64,000 nucleotides of DNA. It comes from Spirosoma spitsbergense DSM 19989. Its GTDB lineage: Bacteria > Bacteroidota > Bacteroidia > Cytophagales > Spirosomataceae. Position numbers and translations under genes: made by a program. Positions 26,200 through 35,493 of this stretch are shown one piece after another. How positions within the stretch are numbered: position 1 is the first letter of the stretch; each line of letters opens with the position of its first letter. The stretch is from the NCBI RefSeq assembly GCF_000374085.1, contig NZ_KB893511.1, positions 19,282 to 83,281 on the forward strand, in the 5' to 3' direction. The notes under the pieces were generated by a model. The model had not been told where the DNA came from, ran no database searches, and worked only from the letters and a program-made list of their open reading frames with translations.

Positions 26200-28839
26200 T
26201 CAGAACGGGTAGCCGATACCGAAGTTGATAACCAGCGGATTGGAGCCGCTGAAAAGCTGTTTGAAGGAGAACTGGGGCAGAATAAAACGCTCGTCTACCT
26301 GTCGGTTTTTTATCGTGCTAAAATACTGCCGGGCAGGGTCCCACACTTTGACTCCCCCATCGAAACGGATAACGAAAAAGGAGAAATCAAACCGCAAACC
26401 AACGCCTGTACCTACTGCAATCTGCGGAATAAATGTGTCCAGCGCGAAAGCAGTACCTGGCCGGTTGACGTTATTCCTGATTGTCCAGACATTGCCTGCA
26501 TCCACAAAAATGGCCCCATTTACATCGGCTCCGAGGTGAAACAGTCGTCCGCGTAGTTCAGCCGAACCCTCGATAATCATATCACCCGGTTTTTCTACGA
26601 TGTACTGAAATTGTTCATTTCCTGGATATTCGGGATTGAACGCGGGCTTTCCATCAACTGTTTGCGGCCATTCGGAGCCGGGGCCAAGACGACGTGGAAA
26701 CCAGGCCCGGATGCCGCTGCTACCGCCAGCAAAAAATAGTTTTTCGTAAGGAGCCGTCTTATTGGACCCATACCCATAAACTAAACCGGTATTGATTCGA
26801 AACGCCAGCGTTGTACGCGTTCGTAAAGGAATATAATGGCGGTAATCTACGTTAAAGCGCAGGTACTTGTAAAACTGCAGACCCGTTGAATCAGTGGTGT
26901 TGAAAATACGGCGCAGCTGCGAATCCGTAAAAAAATTCAAGGTCGTACCCCCCGATTCGATTACCGTACGCAGGAAATTAGCGCGTCGGTTTTGCCCTGG
27001 TGTAACGGTATTATAGGTATACGCAAAGCTGAAACTCGAACTCAGCGACCGTCTAAAACTAAGATAAACGGTACTACCCTGCTCTTTTAGCATTGCAAGC
27101 TGATCCTGAAATGCGTTGCTTATCGCCTGACTGTTACCATCGCCAGCGTTGATTAGATTGATATCCGCAATCAGAAAACTAAACTGTTTGGCAGGAGTAG
27201 TTTGCCAGTTATAGGCCATCGTGGCCCGCAGTAATGACCGTCTAAAGTCGGGTCGGAACGTGTTATTGAAACTCAGGCTAATCTGGGTGCGGGGTGCATA
27301 CCGATTGAACTGAAAGCGGAATCGTCCCGGTAACAGAATCTGGGGAAAAATCAATGAACTACTAACGCCCAGTTCCTGAGACCGATAAACTGCTTGGCTC
27401 GGATTATTCGGGTCGTTAACGAAGCCTGTTTGTGCTTCCAGTCCGTACCGTACAGATGTTTCGAAGGTTTCCAGCCCGCCAAACAGGTTGCGTACCCGAA
27501 AGATCAGGCTCCCAAATCCACCTGGGTATCCCTGCCCCTGATACAGCAGACTTGTTGCTCCACCCTCGGCGGTGGCTTCGTATTTATCCAGCGGGGTGGC
27601 CGTAATGAGCGTTCGCAACCGGCGGTTGGTGGTGTCGGTGAAATTGAGGTTAACGAACTTGAACTGGTTGAGTAGAAACAACTGTCGCTGGGTATCGCGG
27701 TAGTCGCTCTGGCTGTACAACTGGCCCGGCCGGAGCAGAATTTTCGACTCCAGCAGCCGCGTCGAGATATCCCGGCCACCCAGCAGATAGGTAACGCCAT
27801 TTCGCCTGACTGTATCCAGCGGAGTGGTCAACACCACCGGTGCGGTCGGATCGGGCGAATCAACGGGACTGATGCGTACTTCCACCTCACCGATGTGATA
27901 AATCGGGTGGGCCGACAGACCCGGTGGATTGACAATCTGCAGGGCTACGTCCACATTCCGTCGGGTCGAATCGCCGGGTTCGAGTTTATCGTAGAACCGA
28001 CGGTCATTGCCCCGGCGTATGGTATCTACGTTGGTGGCCCGGATGTACTGGCGCGAGAACGCGTAGTAGCCCTGGTCACGCAGTTGCGATTCTATCCGTA
28101 CCCGCTCGCCGGTCATGTTCTCGAAATCGAACCGGTCGCCGGTTTTCAGCAGCGATTTATCGAATGATTTCCGAACCAGGGAATCGACGCGTGGGTCGTC
28201 AATCTGGTAGGTGATGTTTCGCAGGTAAAAACCTTCGTTCTCCGTTATCAGGTAGTTTATCCGAATTTGCCGTCGGCGGAGGGTATCCAGTGCATACGCT
28301 GTCTGGGCGTTGAAAAAGCCCTTGTCGAACAGGTATTTCTGCATTTTGGCGGTATTGGCTTTCGCATCGCTTTCGGCAAAATAGGAGGGAGGCTCGCCCA
28401 GACTCCGCATCAGCCAGTTTCCTTCTTCGGCTTTCAGGCGCAGGTGTTTCAGTTGACGCCCATACCGTCGGTTGAGCTTCTTCAATGCCTGCGGTTGGTC
28501 TGATAGACGCTGGCTTTCCTGCTCAAATTCGTTAGTTTTGGCCTCCAGCTCCTGCACCGCTTTCTGGTGGTCGTACCGGCTCAGTCCCAGTTCATAAAGC
28601 CAGAGCGGGGGCGTGATGGGCAGGCCCAGAATCCGGCGGTTCGGCTTTTGGGGGATCAGGCTTTCGAGGGATTCACTGGAAATAGTGCGGTTGCCACGCA
28701 CGGTTTGAGCGGTCAGTATATAGGCGTTGGGACGTAACTTTTTAATACTCAGGCAACCGGATAAACTGAAAATCAATGTACAATGAATAATGTACACGGT
28801 ATAATGACGAAAGCCACGACGCTGCTTTTTATTGTTCAT
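26200..28839 (-). CDS. tamL: TamL-type lipoprotein of the BamA/TamA family (translocation and assembly module)
   Basis: 879 residues from the ATG at 28839; the frame stays open to 29031 but that stretch overlaps the divergent gene, and only the inner start gives a lipoprotein signal (YTVYIIHCTLIFSLSGC, then LSIKKLRPNAYIL). POTRA-like repeats occupy about 90-420 (RRRQIRINYLITENEGFYLR; RVRIESQLRDQGYYAF). The C-terminal beta-barrel includes LFFAGGSSGIRAW and ends PLVINFGIGYPF, features of the Omp85 family. In Bacteroidota the lipidated TamL works with TamB in outer-membrane biogenesis. A divergent rRNA methyltransferase gene starts 47 bp away. Confidence 0.9.
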   Translation of the reverse strand: MNNKKQRRGFRHYTVYIIHCTLIFSLSGCLSIKKLRPNAYILTAQTVRGNRTISSESLESLIPQKPNRRILGLPITPPLWLYELGLSRYDHQKAVQELEAKTNEFEQESQRLSDQPQALKKLNRRYGRQLKHLRLKAEEGNWLMRSLGEPPSYFAESDAKANTAKMQKYLFDKGFFNAQTAYALDTLRRRQIRINYLITENEGFYLRNITYQIDDPRVDSLVRKSFDKSLLKTGDRFDFENMTGERVRIESQLRDQGYYAFSRQYIRATNVDTIRRGNDRRFYDKLEPGDSTRRNVDVALQIVNPPGLSAHPIYHIGEVEVRISPVDSPDPTAPVVLTTPLDTVRRNGVTYLLGGRDISTRLLESKILLRPGQLYSQSDYRDTQRQLFLLNQFKFVNLNFTDTTNRRLRTLITATPLDKYEATAEGGATSLLYQGQGYPGGFGSLIFRVRNLFGGLETFETSVRYGLEAQTGFVNDPNNPSQAVYRSQELGVSSSLIFPQILLPGRFRFQFNRYAPRTQISLSFNNTFRPDFRRSLLRATMAYNWQTTPAKQFSFLIADINLINAGDGNSQAISNAFQDQLAMLKEQGSTVYLSFRRSLSSSFSFAYTYNTVTPGQNRRANFLRTVIESGGTTLNFFTDSQLRRIFNTTDSTGLQFYKYLRFNVDYRHYIPLRTRTTLAFRINTGLVYGYGSNKTAPYEKLFFAGGSSGIRAWFPRRLGPGSEWPQTVDGKPAFNPEYPGNEQFQYIVEKPGDMIIEGSAELRGRLFHLGADVNGAIFVDAGNVWTIRNNVNRPGTAFALDTFIPQIAVGTGVGLRFDFSFFVIRFDGGVKVWDPARQYFSTIKNRQVDERFILPQFSFKQLFSGSNPLVINFGIGYPF

Positions 28840-28885
28840 TATCCATTCCGGACCGCCGGACCGCTCATCATTCATTACTAAACGC

Positions 28886-29653
28886 ATGCTTTCTAAAAAT
28901 AAGCTTAAATATATCCAGTCGCTGCACCAGAAAAAATACCGGCAGCAGCAGGGAGCCTTTCTGGTAGAAGGGGCCAAGAGCGTGCAGGAGGTGTTGCGGT
29001 CCGGCTTCGAAGTTGAACTCGTGGTTGCCACCGACCTATTCTACAAAGAAAACGCACACCTGACAGACCACCAACGAACACCCGTCGAAATCGCGTCAGT
29101 GGCCGACCTCGAACGGGCCGGCACGCTGGAAAGCAACAACGCAGCCCTCGCTGTGGTCAGAACGAAAGAAAACCGCCCGCTATTGGCTGAACCGGGTGAG
29201 ATTGCGTTAATACTGGACGATGTACGCGACCCCGGCAACCTGGGCACCATTCTGCGCATTGCCGACTGGTACGGCATTCAGAAGATTCTCTGCTCCGAAA
29301 CCACGGCGGATGTGTATAATCCCAAAGTTATTTCGGCCAGCAAAGGCTCGTTTACCCGCGTTAACTGGTGGTATGGGGATATCGTATCCGTGTTGAGTCA
29401 ACTGACAGGAACGCCCGAACCCCGTCTGGCGGTGTACGGGGCGTTTCTGGACGGCGAGGATGTACACAAACTAACGGCCAGCCCGGCAGGTGGTTATCTG
29501 ATTATGGGCAATGAATCGAATGGCATCCGGCCCGCCGTGGCGCAGTACGTGACCAAACGGATCACCATTCCCCGCTACGGTGAGGCCGAATCGCTGAATG
29601 TGGGTATCGCTACAGCCGTGCTGCTGGATAACCTCCGGCGGGGTGCGTCGTGA
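28886..29653 (+). CDS. SpoU/TrmH-family RNA methyltransferase
   Basis: 255 residues from the ATG at 28886; the frame extends upstream to 28832 but overlaps the tamL start. The N-terminal substrate-binding part (KYIQSLHQKKYRQQQGAFLV) is followed by the knotted SPOUT domain: ILDDVRDPGNLGTILRIADW (motif 1), IMGNESNGI (motif 2) and IPRYGEAESLNVGIATAVLL (motif 3). Family reaction: 2'-O-methylation of a ribose in rRNA or tRNA with S-adenosylmethionine. It resembles the general RNA methyltransferases of Bacteroidota; target nucleotide unknown. It is divergent from tamL, a pairing that may share a promoter region of only 46 bp. Confidence 0.92.
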   Translation: MLSKNKLKYIQSLHQKKYRQQQGAFLVEGAKSVQEVLRSGFEVELVVATDLFYKENAHLTDHQRTPVEIASVADLERAGTLESNNAALAVVRTKENRPLLAEPGEIALILDDVRDPGNLGTILRIADWYGIQKILCSETTADVYNPKVISASKGSFTRVNWWYGDIVSVLSQLTGTPEPRLAVYGAFLDGEDVHKLTASPAGGYLIMGNESNGIRPAVAQYVTKRITIPRYGEAESLNVGIATAVLLDNLRRGAS

Positions 29654-29877
29654 TGTCATATGCTTACATCTGATAAAGCCAGGTTTCTTAAAATCCTGGG
29701 TAAGTGGTTATTGAGGTTCCAGGAAACTTCACTTTGTCGGTTTTTTAAAACCGATATTACCACACAACCGATAGACACAACGCGCCCAGAATGACGATAA
29801 ACGTGAACTGCTTAAAAATTGATGCGAAAGTCCTATCTTTTGGATGCTGATAAATTCATCAGCGAAATGAGCTGTCT

Positions 29878-30744
29878 ATGAAACCACTTTTGTTTCGTAT
29901 CCCAACGGTGGATGACCGCTCGATTCGGGTGCAGGAAGATAATGATGTCAGCTTTTACGACCGGCTTCATTATCATCCCGAAATCCAGTTGACCCTTATC
30001 AAACAGGGCGAAGGTACGCTGCTGGTCGGTAACCGGATTGATCGTTTTGGTCCGTACGATTTGTTGCTGATAGGCGATAACCTGACCCACGTGCTGCGCA
30101 ATCATTCGGACAATTATCAGCCCGGTACAAAACGGCGTTCGGTGGCGTACTCCATTTTTTTTCGGAAGGAAACTCTACAGCATACGCTCTTTTCGCTGCC
30201 TGAGCTAGGGCCCGTCAATCAGTTGCTCCAGGAAGCAAAACACGGTGTTCGGATTCGGCTTCAGGAGGGTAATGCCATCACCGGGCAGATGGAATCACTC
30301 CCACAGCTGCGTCCGTTTGAGCAGTTGATGGTATTACTGACGACCCTGGATTTTCTGGCGACCCATCCCCAGCGCGAAATTTTATCGACGATGACGTACG
30401 AGCGGCCCCGCCGGCCCGATGACCACCAGCGGCTCGATCAGGTGTTTGGTTATCTGCTGGAACAGTATGCATCGCCCATCACCCTCGAAGCCGTTGCCGA
30501 TGTTGCCAACCTGACTCCCGGTGCTTTCTGCCGGTTCTTCAAGATTCATACCCGCAAAACGTTCTCCGGGGTGCTCAACGAAATACGCATCGAGAATGCC
30601 TGCCGGTTACTGCATCAATCGAATCAGAGTATCAGCCAGATTGCCCTCGTTTGCGGGTACACGAGCCTGTCCAACTTCAATCGTCAGTTCAAGGCGATTA
30701 CCAGCCTTACACCCGGCCAATACCTGAAAACGGTTGAGGGGTAG
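29878..30744 (+). CDS. AraC-family transcriptional regulator
   Basis: 288 residues. N-terminal cupin-like sensor domain (DRLHYHPEIQLTLIKQGEGT, DLLLIGDNLTHVLRNHS), a helical linker, and the C-terminal double helix-turn-helix (ITLEAVADVANLTPGAFCRF; ISQIALVCGYTSLSNFNRQF; SLTPGQY). Cupin-AraC proteins of this layout sense small molecules, usually sugars, and activate nearby or distant catabolic genes. No obvious target lies next to it: the upstream gene is an RNA methyltransferase and the downstream transporter gene is convergent. The preceding gap (29654-29877) holds only small AT-rich inverted repeats, such as TCGGTTTTTTAAAACCGA. Confidence 0.93.
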   Translation: MKPLLFRIPTVDDRSIRVQEDNDVSFYDRLHYHPEIQLTLIKQGEGTLLVGNRIDRFGPYDLLLIGDNLTHVLRNHSDNYQPGTKRRSVAYSIFFRKETLQHTLFSLPELGPVNQLLQEAKHGVRIRLQEGNAITGQMESLPQLRPFEQLMVLLTTLDFLATHPQREILSTMTYERPRRPDDHQRLDQVFGYLLEQYASPITLEAVADVANLTPGAFCRFFKIHTRKTFSGVLNEIRIENACRLLHQSNQSISQIALVCGYTSLSNFNRQFKAITSLTPGQYLKTVEG

Positions 30745-30821
30745 AAATGCGTGGAGTATACTATCGGCTGGCTACTTATCCCGCACCCTCTTTGCTTCGC
30801 TCGCAGGCATGCCTGGAACCG

Positions 30822-31883
30822 TTACTTCTGCGCTGTTTTTTCAACGGTTGCTTCTGCCTTTGCTGCTTCTCTCTCCTGCTTCCGGTTTTCCCGTTCGAAT
30901 ACGTGGATTAATACGATGAAGTAGGAAACCAGCAACGGGCCAACGACTAACCCCAGGATACCGAAAATGGGCACGCCCAGCACAATACCGGCCAGCGTGA
31001 CAAGGGGGTGAATATTGCCCATGCGTTTGGCCAGCATAATGCGGAGCAGGTTGTCGATGTTGATGATAATGATGACGCCTACCACCAGAATCCCAACGCC
31101 CTGCGCCGTGTTACCCTGCGAAAGCTGAATCAGTCCGGCAGGCCCCCATACCAGTGGCGTACCCAAAACCGGAATAAAAGCTACGAAGAAGGCAACTGTT
31201 CCCCAGAAAAAAGGATCGGGCACGCCAAAAATCCAGAGTGTCGTTCCGGTTAGAACCCCCTGTACGAAACTCACCAGAGCCTGTCCCAGTACGTTGGCAT
31301 TCACGTTGTTACGGAGCGATTCGCCCAGTTCTTCCTGCGTTTCTTTTTTAAAGGGAAGGTATTTTCGTAACCCCTTCAAAAAATCTTCCTGCTGCACGAA
31401 CATAAAGTACAGGGTAAACAGCATCAGACCAATAATAACAACAAAGTCCAGGGCACTACCGGCAATGGACGGTAGAATCCGAGTGGCATACGTACCTGCC
31501 TGTTTGGCAATGCTACTGATGTTCTGCTGGCTGGTAATCTGATACCCCGTGAGGTCTTCTACCTTTTTTACCAGACCCAGAATATCCTCCGTGTGCTGGC
31601 TATAGTACTGAATTCTGTCGACCAGCAACAGACTCAATGTGGCAAATGGCATGATGATGACAATGAAAGAGAAGGCAATAAGCAGCGCGGCCACGAGCGG
31701 GCGCTTCCAGTGCCGCCTGATGGCAAGGGCGCTAAACCAGGGCCTCAGAACTACGTATAGAATTCCCGCTCCCAGGAAGGCCGAGATGTAGCCATTCAGG
31801 CCAAACACGATGAAACCGGCAATAATGAACAGGCTGGCAATCAATAGAATGCGTTGCTGCTGGGGCGTATAGATATTGGTCAT
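30822..31883 (-). CDS. AI-2E-family transporter
   Basis: 353 residues with about eight predicted membrane helices (for example ILLIASLFIIAGFIVFGLNG, LIAFSFIVIIMPFATLSLLL, FVVIIGLMLFTLYFMFV). The segment AFIPVLGTPLVWGPAGLIQL and the closing AGIVLGVPIFGILGLVVGPL are the family signature. Members export varied substrates, including autoinducer-2 (TqsA) and Na+/H+ exchange in some; the substrate here is unknown. A charged tail (ENRKQEREAAKAEA) ends the protein. It is convergent with the AraC gene. Confidence 0.9.
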   Translation of the reverse strand: MTNIYTPQQQRILLIASLFIIAGFIVFGLNGYISAFLGAGILYVVLRPWFSALAIRRHWKRPLVAALLIAFSFIVIIMPFATLSLLLVDRIQYYSQHTEDILGLVKKVEDLTGYQITSQQNISSIAKQAGTYATRILPSIAGSALDFVVIIGLMLFTLYFMFVQQEDFLKGLRKYLPFKKETQEELGESLRNNVNANVLGQALVSFVQGVLTGTTLWIFGVPDPFFWGTVAFFVAFIPVLGTPLVWGPAGLIQLSQGNTAQGVGILVVGVIIIINIDNLLRIMLAKRMGNIHPLVTLAGIVLGVPIFGILGLVVGPLLVSYFIVLIHVFERENRKQEREAAKAEATVEKTAQK

Positions 31884-31904
31884 TGGGGAACGTTATTTAC
31901 CAGT

Positions 31905-32125
31905 CATTTTCCGGACGTTATTCACTGTTAACTAGTAAGCACTTTGTCATTCATAGTCATGTATTGTCATTAATAGCCACTTGTTGTTAAAACGGTATCT
32001 ATCCGTATTTTACAATAAATGACTGCTGAATGACACTACCTGGCAACGTATGACTACTTACTTAACAGGATATAAATGACGCGCCGTAGATGACTACTTA
32101 ATGGCTGTACAGGACAAATTGTTTT
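31905..32125. repeat. Long intergenic word-type palindrome (GTCATT words)
   Basis: About 200 bp of degenerate direct words: GTCATTCATAGTCATG and GTCATTAATAGCCA on the left, their complements TAAATGACTGCTGAATGACA and GTATGACTACTTACT on the right. The centre is a short hairpin (TAAAACGG and CCGTATTTTA). It fills the gap between the serine dehydratase stop and the transporter start. No gene is present. Confidence 0.65.
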
Positions 32126-32126
32126 C

Positions 32127-33509
32127 TCAGCACTCCGTTGCGCTTAGAGCCAGGCCGGCCTGTGAGGTTTCCTTGTATCGTTTGGACATATCCCTGCCCG
32201 TTGCCTTCATTACCCTGATAACGGCATCGAGCGAGATTTTCTGGAATGATGCTGCCCCCGATGTGGCCAGCAGATAGGCGTTATACGATTTCACGGCACC
32301 CATCGCGTTGCGCTCGATACACGGTATCTGGACGTAGCCGCCAATGGGGTCACAGGTCATTCCCAGATGATGTTCAATGGCAATTTCGGCGGCTGCTTCA
32401 ATCGCGCCAATGGTACCGCTGGGTTGGGCGCAGTGGGTCAGGAAGGCGGCTCCCATCGCCGAAGCCGTACCAATTTCGCCCATGCAGCCCATCTCGGCTC
32501 CCGAAATACTGGCGTTATGTTTCACCAGAAAACCAATAACCGCGGCCGCCAGCATCCCGCTTCGCATGGTAGCTTTTTTGTAATGAAAATGGTGCTGGAC
32601 CAGGTATGTCAGTCCCGGAATAACCCCCGATGCGCCCGATGTGGGAGCCGTAACAACAATACCGCCTGCTGCATTCTCCTCCGACGCGGCCAGACAATAC
32701 GCATTCAGGAAGATTAGAAAACTGTCGGAAGATTGGCTCATACCCTTCGCCTGCTGGAACAGAATCGGGGCTTTTCGGCTCAATTTGATGGTGCCCGGCA
32801 GGATACCTTTTTGCCGAAGTCCCCGCCGAACGGCTTTGTGCATAAAGTCCAGAAGCTGATCGATCCGCTGGTTAACCTCCGCGCGACTGCGGCCGGTCAG
32901 GGCCATCTCGTTGGCCATCAGCAATTCATCCAGCGAAAGGGCACTGGCAGTGAGTTGCGCTTTAAGCTCGGTCATGGTACTGTATGGATAGGGTACCTGC
33001 TGCGCATCAGCAGCGGTTTCGGCTTCCCCCTTTCGAAGGATAAACCCGCCCCCGATGGAATAATATTCTTCCTGAGCCAGTATTTCTTTGCCGTCATTTA
33101 GGGTCAGGACGAGCGTATTAGCATAGGGAGATTCGTACCGTTTCCGCTCGAAATGAATGTGTTGTGGTCCTACGGCTATTGGTTGGTTTCCTGCCTGGAT
33201 TGGGTAGGTTAGGGTGGGATCGTGCAGCAGTTTCATCAGCGCATCCGGGTCGGTCGTTTCAGGTTGCCATCCCAGAAGTCCGGCTACTACCGCCCGGTCG
33301 GTACCGTGCCCCTTTCCCGTAGCACTCAATGAGCCGTAGAGATAAACATGAATTGTACTCGCCCGCGTCTGCACCGAGTTTGGTAGCTGGGCCAGTCGTT
33401 GCCGGAAATCGAAAGCGGCTTTCATCGGGCCAATCGTGTGCGAACTCGATGGACCCGGACCCACTTTGAACAGGTCAAAAATGGACGTAGTAATGGGGGA
33501 GGAAAGCAT
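32127..33509 (-). CDS. sdaA: L-serine ammonia-lyase (single-chain, iron-sulfur type)
   Basis: 460 residues from the ATG at 33509, close to the 454 of E. coli SdaA; a further-upstream start at 33554 has no family support. N-terminal domain: SIFDLFKVGPGPSSSHTIGP and YGSLSATGKGHGTDRAVVAG. C-terminal catalytic part: GIVVTAPTSGASGVIPG, SGAEMGCMGEIGTASAMGAA and EHHLGMTCDPIGGYVQIPC, with the cysteines expected to bind the 4Fe-4S cluster. Reaction: L-serine to pyruvate and ammonia. Stands as a single gene with palindromic or noncoding gaps on both sides. Confidence 0.95.
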   Translation of the reverse strand: MLSSPITTSIFDLFKVGPGPSSSHTIGPMKAAFDFRQRLAQLPNSVQTRASTIHVYLYGSLSATGKGHGTDRAVVAGLLGWQPETTDPDALMKLLHDPTLTYPIQAGNQPIAVGPQHIHFERKRYESPYANTLVLTLNDGKEILAQEEYYSIGGGFILRKGEAETAADAQQVPYPYSTMTELKAQLTASALSLDELLMANEMALTGRSRAEVNQRIDQLLDFMHKAVRRGLRQKGILPGTIKLSRKAPILFQQAKGMSQSSDSFLIFLNAYCLAASEENAAGGIVVTAPTSGASGVIPGLTYLVQHHFHYKKATMRSGMLAAAVIGFLVKHNASISGAEMGCMGEIGTASAMGAAFLTHCAQPSGTIGAIEAAAEIAIEHHLGMTCDPIGGYVQIPCIERNAMGAVKSYNAYLLATSGAASFQKISLDAVIRVMKATGRDMSKRYKETSQAGLALSATEC

Positions 33510-33600
33510 ATTGATGCGCTCGTTTATGGTATTACGTTGAAGGTTGCCCGCCAATCAGGTGGCAAATTACCATAAACCGACTACTGCAAACCAAAACACG

Positions 33601-34377
33601 TTATTTATCTAACCCCTGAATCTGACCCAGATAGTCGGTTGGCAGCAGGATACGCTGTACCAGCGACCGAAGCCCGAGCTTATTCAAAATACCGTATACC
33701 CCAAGCGAATGAGGTAACAAACGGCTTTGGGGTAAATCCAGCAGCTGATTTACCTGATTGGGAACGAGCATTCCCTGCACCTGCCGCAGTAAATTATAGC
33801 GCCAGTTTCCTAATTGCTCCTGGTATCGCTGAAATAGCTTATCGGTAAATTCGCTGCGAACCAAATCCTGGTTGAGGTGTGCTTCCCGGTCAGTTCTCCA
33901 GTCAGCGTACGTGGTCGGTAAGTTTGGAACGTGCATCCCAATACCTACTTCCCGAAAGGTAGCAAACAGTTCTTCGCGTTCCGGGTTGGTGAGTGGCCGG
34001 TGCAGGGTCTCGTAGGCACGTTCGGAATAGCCGATCAGCATGTACAATACGTCACGGTAAGCCCAGTCGGGAATCTGATACCCTCTTTTCTGCTCGACAC
34101 CCGAATGCAGGGCGCCCATCCGGGCAACTGTTTGACGAGCCTTATCGTCGGGAAGAAATACGATGTCCTGGGCGTAACGGACCGTTGAAAACAGACGGGC
34201 AATCGGATCGGCTGGGAGTTTACCCGTGTAAAACAGCCAGTCTACAGCCCGGTTCAGTGCAAACTCAGCCGCCGACCCGGCAAAAACCAGCAGAATTACG
34301 TCGGCATCACCCCATATTTGGCGGACAATAGAGCCGGGCTTAACGAAATAAGGGATTGATTGGTCATTCGTGGTCAT
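33601..34377 (-). CDS. MpaB/rubber-oxygenase-like (DUF2236) protein
   Basis: 258 residues. The DUF2236 pattern is visible: SIPYFVKPGSIVRQIWGDAD, LVFAGSAAEFALNRAVDWL, the histidine-containing ARMGALHSGVEQKRGYQIPD, and WAYRDVLYMLIGYSERAYET. Family members such as latex-clearing protein and MpaB are heme b oxygenases; the family His/Arg ligands are plausible here but not provable by eye. Substrate unknown. Upstream gap is a GTCATT-word palindrome; the serine dehydratase is 90 bp away on the other side, same strand. Confidence 0.75.
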   Translation of the reverse strand: MTTNDQSIPYFVKPGSIVRQIWGDADVILLVFAGSAAEFALNRAVDWLFYTGKLPADPIARLFSTVRYAQDIVFLPDDKARQTVARMGALHSGVEQKRGYQIPDWAYRDVLYMLIGYSERAYETLHRPLTNPEREELFATFREVGIGMHVPNLPTTYADWRTDREAHLNQDLVRSEFTDKLFQRYQEQLGNWRYNLLRQVQGMLVPNQVNQLLDLPQSRLLPHSLGVYGILNKLGLRSLVQRILLPTDYLGQIQGLDK

Positions 34378-34458
34378 TATTCGTCATTCAAAGTCATTAA
34401 TTGTCATGGATAGCCATTTGCCAATCAGTGACTATATAATGACCACTCCATGACAACC
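34378..34458. repeat. Intergenic word-type palindrome (GTCATT words)
   Basis: Repeated GTCATTMRTTGTCAT words on the left (34378-34418) face TGACTATATAATGACCACTC and CATGACAACC on the right. It abuts the MpaB-like start codon and uses the same word type as the palindrome at 31905-32125. Confidence 0.6.
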
Positions 34459-34472
34459 AAAGACTATACCTT

Positions 34473-35201
34473 CTACATCGCTACTACAACGAATTCAACG
34501 CGCCGATTCTTTCGTTTGTTCATTTCGGTGTCATTGGGAGCCGCTGGCCGGGAGTCCCCATAGCCAGTATGGTGCAGGCGTTTCTCGGGTATGCCATTCC
34601 TGACCAGGTAGCTGGTTATGACTTTAGCCCGATTCTCGGACAGAGCCTGGTTCAGTCGCCGGTCGCCGACATTATCGGTATGACCGGCAATTTCGATAAC
34701 CAGTTTTGGGGTGTTCACCAGTGTTTTTACCAGCTTGTCCAGTTGCGGATAGGATTCGGGGCGCAGGACGTAACTGCTCTGGTCGAAGTACACATTATCC
34801 AGCCGGAAAGCCTGATTGACCTGTAAATTCCGGAACACACTGTCTTTGGGTTCTTCTTTTTCGAGCCGGATAATATAGTCGTAGTTGGCACAGGTATCGC
34901 ACGAAACCACCATCAGTTCTTCGGCTTCATAGTACCCTGGCGAACGGGCTATCACGTTCAGGGTATCGGTACGGGTCAGCATGAACGAAAAAGAGTTACC
35001 GCCCTGCTCACTTTTACCTTCCCATCTCTTGTTGGCCTGCAAGGCCCGAATCGTATACGTAGCGGGTAGTGCTGCCGATGTTTTATCATCTGCCGCCGAG
35101 ATGGTAAACAACGTTTTCTGTGTTTTAACGGCGTCCGACTGCTGAGCGCCTGCGTTCGACAGCAGTAGCAGGCTAAAGAACAGGGTTAGTACAACGCGCA
35201 T
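34473..35201 (-). CDS. OmpA-family outer-membrane protein
   Basis: 242 residues: signal peptide MRVVLTLFFSLLLLSNAGAQ, a beta-rich N-terminal part of unknown type (about 25-130; two cysteines in VVSCDTCANYDY), and a C-terminal OmpA peptidoglycan-binding domain (about 130-242). The latter has VYFDQSSYVLRPESYPQLDK, IEIAGHTDNVGDRRLNQALS and the peptidoglycan-binding arginine region SENRAKVITSYLVRNG. Role: anchors an outer-membrane or periplasmic module to the cell wall. No partner is adjacent. Confidence 0.93.
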   Translation of the reverse strand: MRVVLTLFFSLLLLSNAGAQQSDAVKTQKTLFTISAADDKTSAALPATYTIRALQANKRWEGKSEQGGNSFSFMLTRTDTLNVIARSPGYYEAEELMVVSCDTCANYDYIIRLEKEEPKDSVFRNLQVNQAFRLDNVYFDQSSYVLRPESYPQLDKLVKTLVNTPKLVIEIAGHTDNVGDRRLNQALSENRAKVITSYLVRNGIPEKRLHHTGYGDSRPAAPNDTEMNKRKNRRVEFVVVAM

Positions 35202-35242
35202 GTTGGGTTAATAGGATGGCGAATACCGACTCTGTTGCAAAT

Positions 35243-35272
35243 AAAATGCCAGCCTCGCAATGGGCTGGCATT
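35243..35272 (-). terminator. Rho-independent terminator
   Basis: Hairpin with arms AATGCCAGCC and GGGCTGGCATT around a 7-nt loop. In the minus direction it is followed by TTTTATTTG. It lies directly behind the small gene at 35278-35493 and would end transcription of that gene, and possibly of the whole lepA unit. Confidence 0.8.
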
Positions 35273-35277
35273 CAGGG

Positions 35278-35493
35278 TTAGGCAGCTTTCAACTGGATAT
35301 CTGCCTGAATATTCAAGACCTTTAACAGCTCCTCCAACTGTTTAATATACTGACCTCGTAATCGTTCATAGCCTTCAACAGCTAAAAAGTCGGGTACGGA
35401 TTGTTGCTGATGTAACTGGCTTAACTCATTAAGCCGCTCAATCCGGCTCAAAACATCAGTGATTTCGCTATACAGATTGGAAGAGTGATTCAT
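35278..35493 (-). CDS. Small helical protein, partner of the nucleotidyltransferase-like pseudogene
   Basis: 71 residues from the ATG at 35493 (MNHSSNLYSEITDVLSRIER); an ACN-less start four codons upstream (35505) is also possible. Composition is helical with repeated Leu spacing (LSRIERLNELSQLHQQQ, LRGQYIKQLEELLKVLNI), suggesting a coiled coil. No known domain was recognised. Its start overlaps the end of the nucleotidyltransferase-like frame by 26 bp, so the two were translationally coupled. This small-partner-plus-nucleotidyltransferase layout resembles toxin-antitoxin or HEPN/MNT pairs, but that is only an inference. Confidence 0.7.
   Translation of the reverse strand: MNHSSNLYSEITDVLSRIERLNELSQLHQQQSVPDFLAVEGYERLRGQYIKQLEELLKVLNIQADIQLKAA

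Noticed and set aside
31905..32125. CRISPR array suggested by repeated GTCATT words
   Set aside because: Units are short, irregular and arranged as a palindrome, with no uniform spacers and no cas genes nearby.
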